Assembly (NCBI GenBank): GCA_045605385.1
Contig: JAZUPW010000027.1
Coordinates: forward strand, 1-45,444
From: SIG607 sp045605385
GTDB lineage: Bacteria; Bacillota; Clostridia; Oscillospirales; Acutalibacteraceae
Direction: 5' to 3'
Length of the DNA: 45,444 bases
The translations under genes were made by a program, and so were the position numbers. The notes beneath the pieces were generated by a model that did not search any database, had not been told where the DNA came from, and saw only the letters and a list, made by a program, of their open reading frames with translations. Below are positions 14,849 through 22,837 of the stretch, piece after piece (position 1 is the stretch's first letter; the number at the start of each line of letters is the position of its first letter).

Positions 14849-15526
14849 TTACTGTTTTTCTTCTTCAACAATAAGCGGTTTGTATTTTACGCCTTTTTTT
14901 GCCATGCGGCGTTCTTCTTCAATTTTTCGCGGGTCGTAAGTTTCTAAAAAGGCTTTCCATTCTTCTTCGCTCATTAATTCGGCATCTTTGTTCTGCGCAT
15001 AAATGTTATCTACCATATTTTTATATGCGCGGTCTTCTATATGTTTTGCCTTTAAAGCAATATATGCGCAAAAGCAAGCGGCAACAATGCATATTACCGA
15101 CGGCAAAAAGTGACGCCACCAATAGTTCTGGTTAAGTCCTGCACGGGCAAGGTGAACATTATGCATTTCGGGTACAAGCGCTATAAGTTGTACCGCAAGA
15201 GGGCACACTGTAAGTATACCGCCTATAAGGTCTTTCTTTTTAAGTGAAAAAATTACACCGATAATAAGTATTAAAGTTGAAACAGCAAAAAGAATTGCGG
15301 TGGGGAAAAACTGATTAAGCATTTTCTCTGAATCGGTTGCCGAGCCTTTATAATAAATTATTTGCCCTAAAAGGAAAAAAACAATCATAAAAGCAGAAAC
15401 CGCCGCGCTTATCCATTGAACTGTTTTTAACAGTTTATATTTTTTGCCGTTTACGGTTTCGTAAACAACGTGGTGCGCCTTTAAAGATTTTAAAACTCTA
15501 TCTTCAATATTTTTTATTTTTTTCAT
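14849..15526 (-). CDS. Four-helix membrane protein, hypothetical
   Basis: A 225-residue protein of unknown function. The start at 15526 has TAGGTGAT five bases upstream, better than the longer frame beginning at 15559. After a charged N-terminus (about 40 residues) come four hydrophobic segments, roughly residues 37-57, 73-92, 97-117 and 137-156, then a long, charged C-terminal tail (EEEWKAFLETYDPRKIEEER) likely in the cytoplasm. The organisation suggests a small integral membrane protein with cytoplasmic ends. It is monocistronic, convergent with the SLOG gene. I see no enzyme motif or transporter signature. Confidence 0.7.
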   Translation of the reverse strand: MKKIKNIEDRVLKSLKAHHVVYETVNGKKYKLLKTVQWISAAVSAFMIVFFLLGQIIYYKGSATDSEKMLNQFFPTAILFAVSTLILIIGVIFSLKKKDLIGGILTVCPLAVQLIALVPEMHNVHLARAGLNQNYWWRHFLPSVICIVAACFCAYIALKAKHIEDRAYKNMVDNIYAQNKDAELMSEEEWKAFLETYDPRKIEEERRMAKKGVKYKPLIVEEEKQ

Positions 15527-15646
15527 AAAATCACCTATAAGCAATCGTGAATAATCCAAACCTGATTTTAAAGGGGTATTTTCACCATTTCTTTGTTAAA
15601 ATATTCGTTAATCTTATCCTAACTATTATATCCGCTTTTTATATAA

Positions 15647-15675
15647 TTGACAAGAGTTATTTTTAATAGTAAAAT
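15647..15675 (+). promoter_or_regulatory. Sigma-A promoter of trmL
   Basis: TTGACA (15647-15652), 17 bp, TAAAAT (15670-15675), 17 bp before the trmL start codon. Confidence 0.75.
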
Positions 15676-15692
15676 GTTGTGGGTGATATTTT

Positions 15693-16202
15693 ATGAGTAG
15701 GTTAAATATTGTTATGGTTGAACCCGAAATTGCGGGTAACACGGGCAACGTGGCAAGAACCTGTGCCGCAACAGGCGCGAGGCTTCATATTGTAAAGCCA
15801 ATGGGTTTCACAATAGACGATAAAAAACTAAAACGCGCGGGTCTTGATTATTGGCATTATCTTGATATAACTTATTACGATAATCTTGAAGACTTTTTTA
15901 ATAAAAACAGCGGTGGCAACTATTTTTATTTCACAACAAAGGGCAGATGCGCTCACAGTGACGTTTCTTATCCCGACAACTCATTTTTGCTTTTTGGCAA
16001 AGAAACAAAGGGGTTGCCCGAAGAATTGCTTATTAAAAATCCTGAGCGTTGTGTAAGAATTCCTATGCTTGGCGAAATCAGAAGTTTAAACCTTTCAAAC
16101 AGTGTTGCAATTGCCGTTTACGAGGCTTTAAGGCAGTGGAATTATCCCTCGCTTTCAAATTTTGGACAGTTGCACAATTATAAATGGGAAAATATAGAAT
16201 AA
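15693..16202 (+). CDS. trmL: tRNA (cytidine(34)-2'-O)-methyltransferase, SPOUT family
   Basis: A 169-residue methyltransferase that 2'-O-methylates the wobble base of leucine tRNAs using S-adenosylmethionine. The ATG has GGTGAT upstream. Motifs of the SPOUT trefoil knot are in place: EPEIAGNTGNVARTCAATG at the N-terminus, KRAGLDYWHYLD, LLFGKETKGLPEEL, and RSLNLSNSVAIAVYEALRQ at the C-terminus. Length equals that of E. coli TrmL-type proteins. It has its own promoter and is followed, after a short gap with another promoter, by the glycolytic operon. Confidence 0.93.
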   Translation: MSRLNIVMVEPEIAGNTGNVARTCAATGARLHIVKPMGFTIDDKKLKRAGLDYWHYLDITYYDNLEDFFNKNSGGNYFYFTTKGRCAHSDVSYPDNSFLLFGKETKGLPEELLIKNPERCVRIPMLGEIRSLNLSNSVAIAVYEALRQWNYPSLSNFGQLHNYKWENIE

Positions 16203-16229
16203 TTTTATATATTTAAATTATAAAAAATG

Positions 16230-16257
16230 TTGAATTATTTTTAATTTGTGGTAAAAT
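16230..16257 (+). promoter_or_regulatory. Promoter of the glycolytic operon
   Basis: TTGAAT (16230-16235), 16 bp, TAAAAT (16252-16257), with TGTGG just before the -10, the same wording as in the promoter at 204-232. Confidence 0.6.
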
Positions 16258-16305
16258 AATAATTGATAAATATTTAACAATATATTTTGAAAGGAAGTTA
16301 TTTAA

Positions 16306-17517
16306 ATGAACGCACTTAACAAAAAAACAGTTGACGATATTTCGGTAAAGGGCCTTCGTGTTCTTGTTCGTTGCGATTTTAACGTTCCGCTTAAGAACGG
16401 CGAAATCACCGATGAAAACCGTATAGTTGCCGCATTACCGACAATAAAGAAACTTATTGCCGACGGCGGTAAGGTTATTCTTTGTTCTCACCTTGGTAAG
16501 CCGAAGGGCGAACCCAAGCCTGAACTTTCTTTAGCACCCGTTGCTAAAAGACTTAGCGAACACTTAGGAAAAGAGGTTGTTTTTGCTGCTGATGCTAACG
16601 TTGTTGGCGAAAATGCAAAGGCTGCTGTTGCCGCTATGAAGGACGGCGACGTTGTTCTTCTTGAAAACACACGTTACCGCGCTGAAGAAACCAAGAACGG
16701 CGAAGAATTCTCTAAGGAACTCGGAAGCCTTGCAGACGTATTTGTAAACGATGCATTCGGTACTGCTCACAGAGCACACTGCTCTACTGTTGGTGTTGTT
16801 TCCTACGTTAAGGAAGCTGCCGCAGGTTACCTTATCGGTAAAGAACTTAAATACTTAGGCGAAGCAGTTGAAAATCCTGTTCGTCCTTTTGTTACCATTC
16901 TTGGCGGCGCTAAGGTAGACAGCAAATTGCCCGTTATTGAAAATCTTCTTAACAAGGCTGATACCCTTATTATCGGCGGCGGTATGTCTTATACCTTCCT
17001 TGCTGCTAAGGGTTATGGCGTTGGTACTTCTCTTATTGATGAAAGCAAAATTGATTATTGCCGTGAAATGATGGCAAAGGCAGAAGAAAAGGGCGTTAAA
17101 ATTCTTCTCCCTATTGACTGCACTATTTCTAAAGATTTCCCCGATCCTATTGATGCTCCTGTTGACGTTACCGTTGTGGATGCAGACAAGATTCCTGCAG
17201 ATTATATGAGCCTTGATATCGGCACTAAGACTGCTGAACTTTATGCGGCAGAAGTTAAGAACGCTAAAACCGTTGTTTGGAACGGTCCTATGGGCGTATT
17301 TGAAAACCCCATTCTTGCTAAGGGTACAATGGCTGTAGCACAGGCCTTGGCAGATACCGATGCTGTTACGGTTATAGGTGGCGGTGACTCTGCTGCTGCT
17401 GTTAACACAATGGGATTTGGTGATAAGATGACTCACATTTCTACCGGTGGCGGCGCTTCTCTTGAATTTTTAGAGGGCAAAGAACTTCCCGGTATTGCAG
17501 CACTTAACGATAAATAA
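16306..17517 (+). CDS. pgk: Phosphoglycerate kinase
   Basis: A 403-residue glycolytic enzyme that moves the acyl phosphate of 1,3-bisphosphoglycerate to ADP. AAAGGAAG precedes the ATG. Family motifs: VLVRCDFNVPL, the substrate-binding arginine in SHLGKPKGEP, ENTRYRAEE, NDAFGTAHRAH, the hinge region with LGGAKVDSK, and the nucleotide-binding C-terminal VWNGPMGVFE and GGGDSAAAV, ending with STGGGASLEFLEGK. Length is typical and complete. First gene of pgk-tpiA-gpmI; the separating 65-bp gap holds an RNA hairpin. Codon choice is strongly biased to GTT, GCT and CTT, as expected for a highly expressed gene. Confidence 0.97.
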   Translation: MNALNKKTVDDISVKGLRVLVRCDFNVPLKNGEITDENRIVAALPTIKKLIADGGKVILCSHLGKPKGEPKPELSLAPVAKRLSEHLGKEVVFAADANVVGENAKAAVAAMKDGDVVLLENTRYRAEETKNGEEFSKELGSLADVFVNDAFGTAHRAHCSTVGVVSYVKEAAAGYLIGKELKYLGEAVENPVRPFVTILGGAKVDSKLPVIENLLNKADTLIIGGGMSYTFLAAKGYGVGTSLIDESKIDYCREMMAKAEEKGVKILLPIDCTISKDFPDPIDAPVDVTVVDADKIPADYMSLDIGTKTAELYAAEVKNAKTVVWNGPMGVFENPILAKGTMAVAQALADTDAVTVIGGGDSAAAVNTMGFGDKMTHISTGGGASLEFLEGKELPGIAALNDK

Positions 17518-17530
17518 TTAATAAATTAAT

Positions 17531-17561
17531 TTTCAAGCGGCTATTTTGTGGCCGCTTGAAA
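17531..17561 (+). other. Intercistronic hairpin between pgk and tpiA
   Basis: A perfect 11-bp stem (17531-17541/17551-17561) with a nine-base loop and no T run, so it is more likely an mRNA-stabilising or processing element than a terminator. It may set the relative levels of pgk and tpiA. Confidence 0.6.
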
Positions 17562-17582
17562 TCTGTTAAAAGGAGAATAAAA

Positions 17583-18350
17583 ATGAACAAAGCAAAAAGA
17601 ACTGCTGTTATAGCAGGCAACTGGAAAATGAACAAAACTCCCGCAGAAACAACTGCACTTATTAACGAAATGAAACCCTTGGTAAAGGATGCCGATTGCA
17701 AGGTTGTACTTTGCGTACCTTACGTTGATATCCCTGCCGCTGTTGAAGCTGCAAAGGGCTCTAACATTGAAATCGGCGCTGAAAACGTTCACTTCAAGGC
17801 AAGCGGCGCTTACACAGGCGAAATTTCTGCTGAAATGCTTATTGAATGCGGAGTTAAGTACGTTGTTGTTGGCCACAGCGAACGCAGACAGTACTTTGGT
17901 GAAACTGATCAGACAGTTAATCTTCGTACACTTGCCGCTGTTAACGCAGGTCTTACAGCAATTGTTTGTGTTGGTGAAACCTTAGAACAAAGAGAACTCG
18001 GATATACCGAAACTCTTCTTAAATTCCAGACCAAAATGGCTCTTACCAATGTAAGCGCTGAACAACTTAAGAACATCATTATTGCTTACGAACCTGTTTG
18101 GGCTATAGGCACAGGCGTTACCGCTACTGCAGAACAGGCTGATGAAGGCAACGGTTACGTACGTGAAGCCATTGCCGAAGTTTACGGTAAAGACGTTGCT
18201 GAAACCGTTACCGTTCAGTACGGCGGTTCTATGAACGCTAAAAATGCCGATGAATTGGTTGCAAAGGTTAACGTAGACGGCGGTCTTATCGGCGGCGCTT
18301 CGCTTAAAGCAGAAGATTTTTCTGTTATAGTTAAAGCCGCAAGTAAGTAA
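17583..18350 (+). CDS. tpiA: Triosephosphate isomerase
   Basis: A 255-residue TIM-barrel enzyme interconverting dihydroxyacetone phosphate and glyceraldehyde 3-phosphate. The ATG at 17583 is preceded by AAAGGAGAA. Active-site residues are visible: N and K in AGNWKMNK, His in VVGHSERR, the catalytic Glu in IAYEPVWAIGTG, followed by the flexible phosphate loop, and YGGSMNAKN and GGLIGGASL phosphate-binding segments at the end. Length and order are normal. Lies in the glycolytic operon between pgk and gpmI; 25 bp separate it from gpmI. Confidence 0.97.
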   Translation: MNKAKRTAVIAGNWKMNKTPAETTALINEMKPLVKDADCKVVLCVPYVDIPAAVEAAKGSNIEIGAENVHFKASGAYTGEISAEMLIECGVKYVVVGHSERRQYFGETDQTVNLRTLAAVNAGLTAIVCVGETLEQRELGYTETLLKFQTKMALTNVSAEQLKNIIIAYEPVWAIGTGVTATAEQADEGNGYVREAIAEVYGKDVAETVTVQYGGSMNAKNADELVAKVNVDGGLIGGASLKAEDFSVIVKAASK

Positions 18351-18375
18351 TTTGCAGTAAATTTTGGTGAATAAT

Positions 18376-19911
18376 ATGAAAAAACCTTTAGTTTTAACAA
18401 TTATGGACGGCTTTGGCTTTAACGTAGAAGATGATAAAATTAATGCCATATATGCCGCAAATACACCTTGCCTTGATAAGATTTTCAAGGAAAACCCCAC
18501 AACAGCCATAGGCGCTTCGGGTATGGACGTTGGTCTTCCCGACGGTCAGATGGGTAACAGTGAAGTAGGACACACCAATATTGGCGCAGGTCGGGTTGTA
18601 TATCAGGAATTAACCCGTATTACAAAATCAATTGCCGACGGTGATTTCTTTAATAACGAAGCACTTTTAAAGGCTATTGAAAACTGCAAGAAAAACGGCA
18701 GTGCGCTTCACTTAATGGGACTATTGTCCGACGGCGGTGTTCATTCTCACTTAACACACCTTTACGGTCTTGTTAAGTTGGCAAAGGAAAACGGACTTGA
18801 CAGAGTTTTCATTCACGGACTTTTAGACGGCCGTGACGTTCCGCCCTCTTCTGCTGCCGATTTTATTGACCAGACCGAAGCAGAACTTTTAAATATTGGC
18901 GTAGGCAAAATTGCTACGGTTATGGGCCGTTTCTACGGTATGGACCGCGATAACCGTTGGGACCGTGTAGAAAAGGCTTATGCGGCGCTTGTTTACGGCG
19001 AGGGTGTTAAGACAACCAATGCCGCAGCTGCTGTAAGAGAATCTTACAAGGTAATTGATGAAGACGGTAAGTATCTTACCGATGAATTTGTGCTTCCGAC
19101 CGTTGTTGAAGGCACCGAAAGAATTAAAGACGGCGACAGCGTTGTATTCTTTAACTTCCGTCCTGACCGCGCAAGAGAAATCACCAGAACTTTTGTTGAT
19201 GATGATTTTAGCGGTTTTGAACGTAAAGGCGGCAGAGTAAAGGTTCATTACGTTTGTATGACTCAGTACGATGCTTCAATGCCTAACGTTGACGTTGCAT
19301 TCAAGCCGCAGGAACTTAAAAACACTTTAGGTGAATACCTTGCAAAAATGAACAAAACACAGCTTCGTATTGCTGAAACAGAGAAGTATGCCCACGTAAC
19401 ATTCTTCTTTAACGGCGGCGAAGAAGTTAAATTTGACGGCGAAGACAGAATTCTTGTGGCTTCTCCTAAGGTTGCAACTTACGATTTACAGCCCGAAATG
19501 AGCGCCGTGGAAGTTTGCGATAAGGTTTGCGAAGCGATTAAAACAGGCAAGTACGACGTTGTAATACTCAACTTCGCTAACTGCGATATGGTAGGCCATA
19601 CAGGCGTATTTTCAGCTGCTGTAAAGGCTGTTGAAACGGTTGATGAATGTGTAGGACGCGTTGCCGATACTACGCTTAAAATGGGTGGCGTAATGCTTCT
19701 TACAGCCGACCACGGTAATGCCGACAGAATGCTTGATACCGACGGTTCTGCTTTTACCGCACACACCACAAACCCCGTACCCTTTACCGTTGTAGGTAAG
19801 GAATGTACATTAAGACAGGGCGGTAAACTTTGCGATATTTCGCCCACAATTCTAAAGCTTTTAGAATTACCTCAGCCCGAGGAAATGACCGGCGAGTCAA
19901 TAATTCTTTAA
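18376..19911 (+). CDS. gpmI: 2,3-bisphosphoglycerate-independent phosphoglycerate mutase
   Basis: A 511-residue two-domain, manganese-dependent mutase interconverting 3- and 2-phosphoglycerate. ATG 18376 has GGTGA five bases upstream. The alkaline-phosphatase-like domain begins with LTIMDGFG; the phosphoserine sits in GNSEVGHTNIGAG; HGLLDGRDVPP and GRFYGMDRDNRWDR bind substrate; metal ligands occur in NFRPDRARE, FANCDMVGHTG and LTADHGNADRM. Complete. It ends the glycolytic operon (no eno here) and is followed by a two-way terminator. Confidence 0.97.
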   Translation: MKKPLVLTIMDGFGFNVEDDKINAIYAANTPCLDKIFKENPTTAIGASGMDVGLPDGQMGNSEVGHTNIGAGRVVYQELTRITKSIADGDFFNNEALLKAIENCKKNGSALHLMGLLSDGGVHSHLTHLYGLVKLAKENGLDRVFIHGLLDGRDVPPSSAADFIDQTEAELLNIGVGKIATVMGRFYGMDRDNRWDRVEKAYAALVYGEGVKTTNAAAAVRESYKVIDEDGKYLTDEFVLPTVVEGTERIKDGDSVVFFNFRPDRAREITRTFVDDDFSGFERKGGRVKVHYVCMTQYDASMPNVDVAFKPQELKNTLGEYLAKMNKTQLRIAETEKYAHVTFFFNGGEEVKFDGEDRILVASPKVATYDLQPEMSAVEVCDKVCEAIKTGKYDVVILNFANCDMVGHTGVFSAAVKAVETVDECVGRVADTTLKMGGVMLLTADHGNADRMLDTDGSAFTAHTTNPVPFTVVGKECTLRQGGKLCDISPTILKLLELPQPEEMTGESIIL

Positions 19912-19934
19912 TTGTTTTGTGTTTATTTAAAAAT

Positions 19935-19975
19935 AAAAAACTGCTTTAACAATAAAGTTAAGGCAGTTTTTGTTA
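19935..19975. terminator. Bidirectional terminator after gpmI
   Basis: A stem of about 15 bp (19936-19950/19957-19971, one G-U pair), A-rich left, T-rich right. It serves gpmI on plus and the XRE gene on minus, whose stop codon lies at its edge. Confidence 0.85.
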
Positions 19976-20185
19976 TTTATTATCGGTTCTTCCTGTGAGG
20001 TAATCTAAAGATACATCAAACAGGTCGGCAATACGCACAAGAATTTCTATTTTAGGTTGCCTTGTAGAAAGTTCGTAATTTTGATACGCTTTTTCCGTTA
20101 TATCGCAATATATGGCAACTTGTGCTTGAGTAAGTTGTTTTTGCTTTCGGCATTCTTTTAAACGTTTTGATAGGATGTCTTTCAT
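19973..20185 (-). CDS. XRE/Cro-family helix-turn-helix regulator (SLOG module 2)
   Basis: A 70-residue single-domain regulator. The helix-turn-helix covers about residues 16-40 (LTQAQVAIYCDITEKAYQNY), followed by ELSTRQPKIEILVRIADLFD and the DYLTGR ending common to small phage-type repressors. GTAGGTGAT precedes the start. It resembles the regulator at 14131 in size and layout but differs in sequence, particularly in the recognition helix. A palindrome (20237-20252) with a half copy next to its own start (20198-20206) suggests autoregulation. A target in the neighbouring RHH-SLOG pair is possible. Confidence 0.88.
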   Translation of the reverse strand: MKDILSKRLKECRKQKQLTQAQVAIYCDITEKAYQNYELSTRQPKIEILVRIADLFDVSLDYLTGRTDNK

Positions 20186-20197
20186 ATTTAATCACCT

Positions 20198-20252
20198 ACA
20201 AATGTTCTTGACAAAATAAGTATAAATGATTAATATACCAACAAATGTTGGT
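20198..20252. promoter_or_regulatory. Operator pair around a plus-strand promoter
   Basis: ACCAACAAATGTTGGT (20237-20252) is a perfect palindrome; its core ACAAATGTT recurs at 20198-20206. Between them is TTGACA (20208-20213)-17-TAATAT (20231-20236) reading rightward, toward the minus-strand RHH gene. No plus-strand gene starts before 20616, so the transcript would run antisense to the RHH gene or through to the SLOG gene. Confidence 0.55.
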
Positions 20253-20307
20253 GTTAAACGTTATTTATAATATATTAAAATTATAATTGGTATACAAGTT
20301 CAAAAAA

Positions 20308-20508
20308 TTATTTACGGGTTGGTTTTACGTTTGAATCGGGATTGATATTTCCGTTGATGCTACCGTTAACGTCTTCGAAGTTTTTAATGTTTTCTCTTAT
20401 TAAAACCAGCACTTGGCTGTTTACACTTCTGCCTTCGTAATCTGCTATATAGGAAAGCTTATTTAACATTTCTTCTTCTATTCTTATAGATACACTTTTA
20501 ATAGCCAT
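20308..20508 (-). CDS. Ribbon-helix-helix (Arc/CopG-like) regulator
   Basis: A 66-residue protein. Residues 1-46 have the ribbon-helix-helix pattern: the strand KSVSIRIEEEM, helix NKLSYIADYEG, the turn RSVNSQVLVL and a second helix ending IRENIKN. The tail is Asn- and Gly-rich and disordered. Such proteins bind palindromes as dimers. GAGGTGTCTAT precedes the start. An extended inverted repeat (20522-20544) lies directly upstream, between this gene and the divergent SLOG gene, so it probably represses both. Antitoxins share this fold, but no toxin gene is adjacent. Confidence 0.8.
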   Translation of the reverse strand: MAIKSVSIRIEEEMLNKLSYIADYEGRSVNSQVLVLIRENIKNFEDVNGSINGNINPDSNVKPTRK

Positions 20509-20521
20509 ATAGACACCTCAT

Positions 20522-20567
20522 AATAAATATATTGTATATTTATTTTAGATATATTATGTGTTATAAT
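20522..20567. promoter_or_regulatory. RHH operator and extended -10 promoter of SLOG gene 2
   Basis: AATAAATATA (20522-20531) and TATATTTATT (20535-20544) form a perfect ten-bp inverted repeat with a three-base centre. An extended -10 TGTTATAAT (20559-20567) follows, with only a poor -35 at 17 bp (TTTATT, 20539-20544), which the operator covers. Confidence 0.6.
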
Positions 20568-20615
20568 GTTAGAAATAGATATACGGCATATTCATTTTTT
20601 TTGAGGTGATTTATT

Positions 20616-21086
20616 ATGTGTAAAAATACTTGTTGTTTTTTAGGGCATAGAGTGATAAATGAAACTAAGGAATTAAGAATTAAGCTATTTAAAATTATTG
20701 AAAATTTGATAATTGAGCAAAATGTTGCTACCTTTTTGTTTGGCAGTAAAAGTAGATTTAATGACCTTTGTTTAGAGATAGTAACCGAAATAAAAGAAAA
20801 ATACCCCAATATAAAACGGGTTTACGTCAGGGCAGAATTTCCGATTATTGATGATGATTATAAAAAATATTTATTAAAGTTTTATGAGGATACATATTTC
20901 CCTGAAAAATTAAAGGGTGTAGGTAAAGCCGTTTATATTAAACGAAACTTTGAAATGATAAATAAAAGCCAAATTTGTGTTGTTTATTATGATATCAAAA
21001 ACGTGCCGAATAACAGAAAAAGCGGTACAAAAATTGCGGTTGAATATGCAAAAAAGCAAGGCGTGAAAATTATTAATGCTTTTTAA
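20616..21086 (+). CDS. SLOG-family protein (DUF1273/YpsA-like branch)
   Basis: A 156-residue protein behind TTGAGGTGAT. It starts CCFLGHRVI, continues with a helix and TFLFGSKSRFNDLCLEIV, then YPNIKRVYVRAEFP, YLLKFYEDTYFPEKL, AVYIKRNFEMINKSQICVV, and ends RKSGTKIAVEYAKKQGVKII. The CxxxGHR opening, F-G-S-x-S-x-F-[ND] loop and S-G-T-x-x-A-x-x-[YA]-A ending are typical of a Firmicutes SLOG group related to YpsA, whose members are thought to bind nucleotide-like ligands. It is only distantly similar to the SLOG protein at 14453. Regulated most likely by the divergent RHH protein. Function unknown; no effector domain is fused. Confidence 0.8.
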   Translation: MCKNTCCFLGHRVINETKELRIKLFKIIENLIIEQNVATFLFGSKSRFNDLCLEIVTEIKEKYPNIKRVYVRAEFPIIDDDYKKYLLKFYEDTYFPEKLKGVGKAVYIKRNFEMINKSQICVVYYDIKNVPNNRKSGTKIAVEYAKKQGVKIINAF

Positions 21087-21090
21087 AATA

Positions 21091-21126
21091 AAACATCCTT
21101 AACATTGAGGTTAAGGATGTTTTATT
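21091..21126. terminator. Bidirectional terminator
   Basis: A perfect 13-bp stem (21091-21103/21110-21122) with a six-base loop, A-rich and T-rich ends, between the SLOG gene and the converging GH20 gene. Confidence 0.85.
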
Positions 21127-21159
21127 ATTTTAATTTTTTAGAAATATAAGTAGTATAGT

Positions 21160-22800
21160 TTAACTGTAAAAATTGTCGTTGCCGTAGAAGTTATAATGTG
21201 TAAGAGTGTTTACACTTGCAATTTTGCCGTAGAAGTTAACCTTTAAATTGTGGGTATCGTTTGTATCGGGAATATGTTTTATTTCTTCTTCTAATTCTTC
21301 AATTATGTCAAGTCTTCCGTCTATAAAGTCAAGCAAACGCTCTCTGCAGTCAAGAAGTCTTTGTTTTAAACCGCCAAGTCGCATTGCCTGAACTTCAAAA
21401 CCGTGACCTTTCTTTTCCTTAAACCAAACCTCTTTAAAACTTTCGTAAAAGTCGTTTAATCGGTTATAGGCTATCGTATAGTCTTCGGCAATTTCGCGAA
21501 GAAGTGCTTTATTATTTTCTTTATATGCTTTTCTTGTGCGAACACCTAAATCGAATTTCGCCGCCATAAGCAAACAAAGTTTTGCAGAATAGTTGAATAA
21601 ATAACTATATTCGCCCATACTCTTTTCAAGGTTGAAAAGTTCTTCGGCGTGGTCAAGAAAACGCTGCTTTGAAATTTTAGTATCGGCTAAAAGATCATCA
21701 AAAATGCCCATAAAGGGGTCGCTGTAAAGTGCAGGTTTGCAGGAATAAAAACGGTTCAATTCACCGTGATAATCCGCAGGGTAATCAAGTTTTGAAAAAT
21801 CGTCAAAGTCAATTCCAAAAATATCGAAAAAGCGTTTCTTTATAAGTTCTATATCGGTTTCGCCTTTTGCTAATTGAGCGGCATAGAAAAATGCGGGAAG
21901 ACAGGACCACAGCGAACATTCAGCGCCGTCATCACCCCAGAAGGTAACGACTATTATATCTATATCCTGTTCAACACAAGGTATAAGCGATTTAGTGAGT
22001 ACATCAAATGCGCGATGGTTGTGAGGAGTAAAGCCTGTCCAAGAGAGAACCGAACAGGTGAAGGAAACAGGCGCACCGAAACGCTTTGCGCTTTTAAGCA
22101 TATTTTCTACTGTGTGGCGCGGGGAAAAGTAATCCCAATATCCGAAAACAGCATCTTTTGGGAATAAATTGGCAATATCTTCTGTTATAATATCAGGATT
22201 ATCGGAATACTGTTCACCTGCGTAGCGGAAGAACATATCTCCCGAAAGTTTTGGTTTGAAGCCGTATTTGTGGGCGATTTCCACACATCTTGCAAGGTGT
22301 CTTTTAAATATTTCACGTGGCTCTTGATATCCGAACTTCTTTATATATCTTCCAAGACCTAAAGACCACGCTTCATCACAACCCAGAGAAATAAAGTCGG
22401 TTTTGTAAATTTCCCGCATGGTTTTAACCATATTTTCTATAAGTTCGTAGGTTTTTTCTTCGTCAACAAGCAGTAAATCGCGGTTGTCGCGGATATCTTT
22501 AAAGTCTTGCCAACGGAAAATATGTTCTATGTGACCTAAAACCTCAATACAGGGGTAAAGGGTAATTCCTCTTTCTTCGCCGTAATTAACAAGATCTTTT
22601 AATTCTTCAATAGTATACTTTCCGCGCAGATATCCGAACATAGGGTATTCACGCAGTTCATAAAGGTCTTCGGTGTAAAGAACCAAACTGTTATAACCCA
22701 TTTTTGGCAAAATATCAATAAACTTTTTAATTTCGCTTATCTTTAAAACGCCGTTACGGGATACGTCAAGTGAAGCTGATAATAGTTTTAAATCTCTCAT
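21160..22800 (-). CDS. GH20-type beta-N-acetylhexosaminidase-like enzyme, copy B
   Basis: A 546-residue cytoplasmic protein (no signal peptide). ATG 22800 has AAAGGCGG six bases upstream. A TIM barrel begins at once (MGYNSLVLYTEDL, GITLYPCIEVLGHIEHIF) with the GH20 catalytic Asp-Glu pair at D142-E143 in LGCDEAWSLG. Further barrel motifs are GYWDYFSPRH and VTFWGDDGAECS. The C-terminal third is helical (RTRKAYKENNKALLRE), as in GH20 enzymes that lack the N-terminal accessory domain. The family removes terminal GlcNAc or GalNAc by substrate-assisted catalysis. It is the downstream, near-identical-length duplicate of copy A, 37 bp behind it. A role in using imported host or cell-wall amino sugars is inferred. 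Confidence 0.88.
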   Translation of the reverse strand: MRDLKLLSASLDVSRNGVLKISEIKKFIDILPKMGYNSLVLYTEDLYELREYPMFGYLRGKYTIEELKDLVNYGEERGITLYPCIEVLGHIEHIFRWQDFKDIRDNRDLLLVDEEKTYELIENMVKTMREIYKTDFISLGCDEAWSLGLGRYIKKFGYQEPREIFKRHLARCVEIAHKYGFKPKLSGDMFFRYAGEQYSDNPDIITEDIANLFPKDAVFGYWDYFSPRHTVENMLKSAKRFGAPVSFTCSVLSWTGFTPHNHRAFDVLTKSLIPCVEQDIDIIVVTFWGDDGAECSLWSCLPAFFYAAQLAKGETDIELIKKRFFDIFGIDFDDFSKLDYPADYHGELNRFYSCKPALYSDPFMGIFDDLLADTKISKQRFLDHAEELFNLEKSMGEYSYLFNYSAKLCLLMAAKFDLGVRTRKAYKENNKALLREIAEDYTIAYNRLNDFYESFKEVWFKEKKGHGFEVQAMRLGGLKQRLLDCRERLLDFIDGRLDIIEELEEEIKHIPDTNDTHNLKVNFYGKIASVNTLTHYNFYGNDNFYS

Positions 22801-22837
22801 AAAAAACCGCCTTTGCAATAATATTGACTTTTATACA

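Noticed and set aside
16855..17436. 193-residue minus-strand frame opposite pgk
   Set aside because: Arises from the codon bias of pgk in another frame; no start signal, no family features.
17531..17561. Terminator between pgk and tpiA
   Set aside because: The stem is strong but no T run follows, and the genes are plainly co-directional; noted instead as an intercistronic hairpin.
20308..20508. Antitoxin of a toxin-antitoxin pair
   Set aside because: The RHH fold would fit, but no toxin-like gene adjoins it; the partner across the operator is a SLOG protein.
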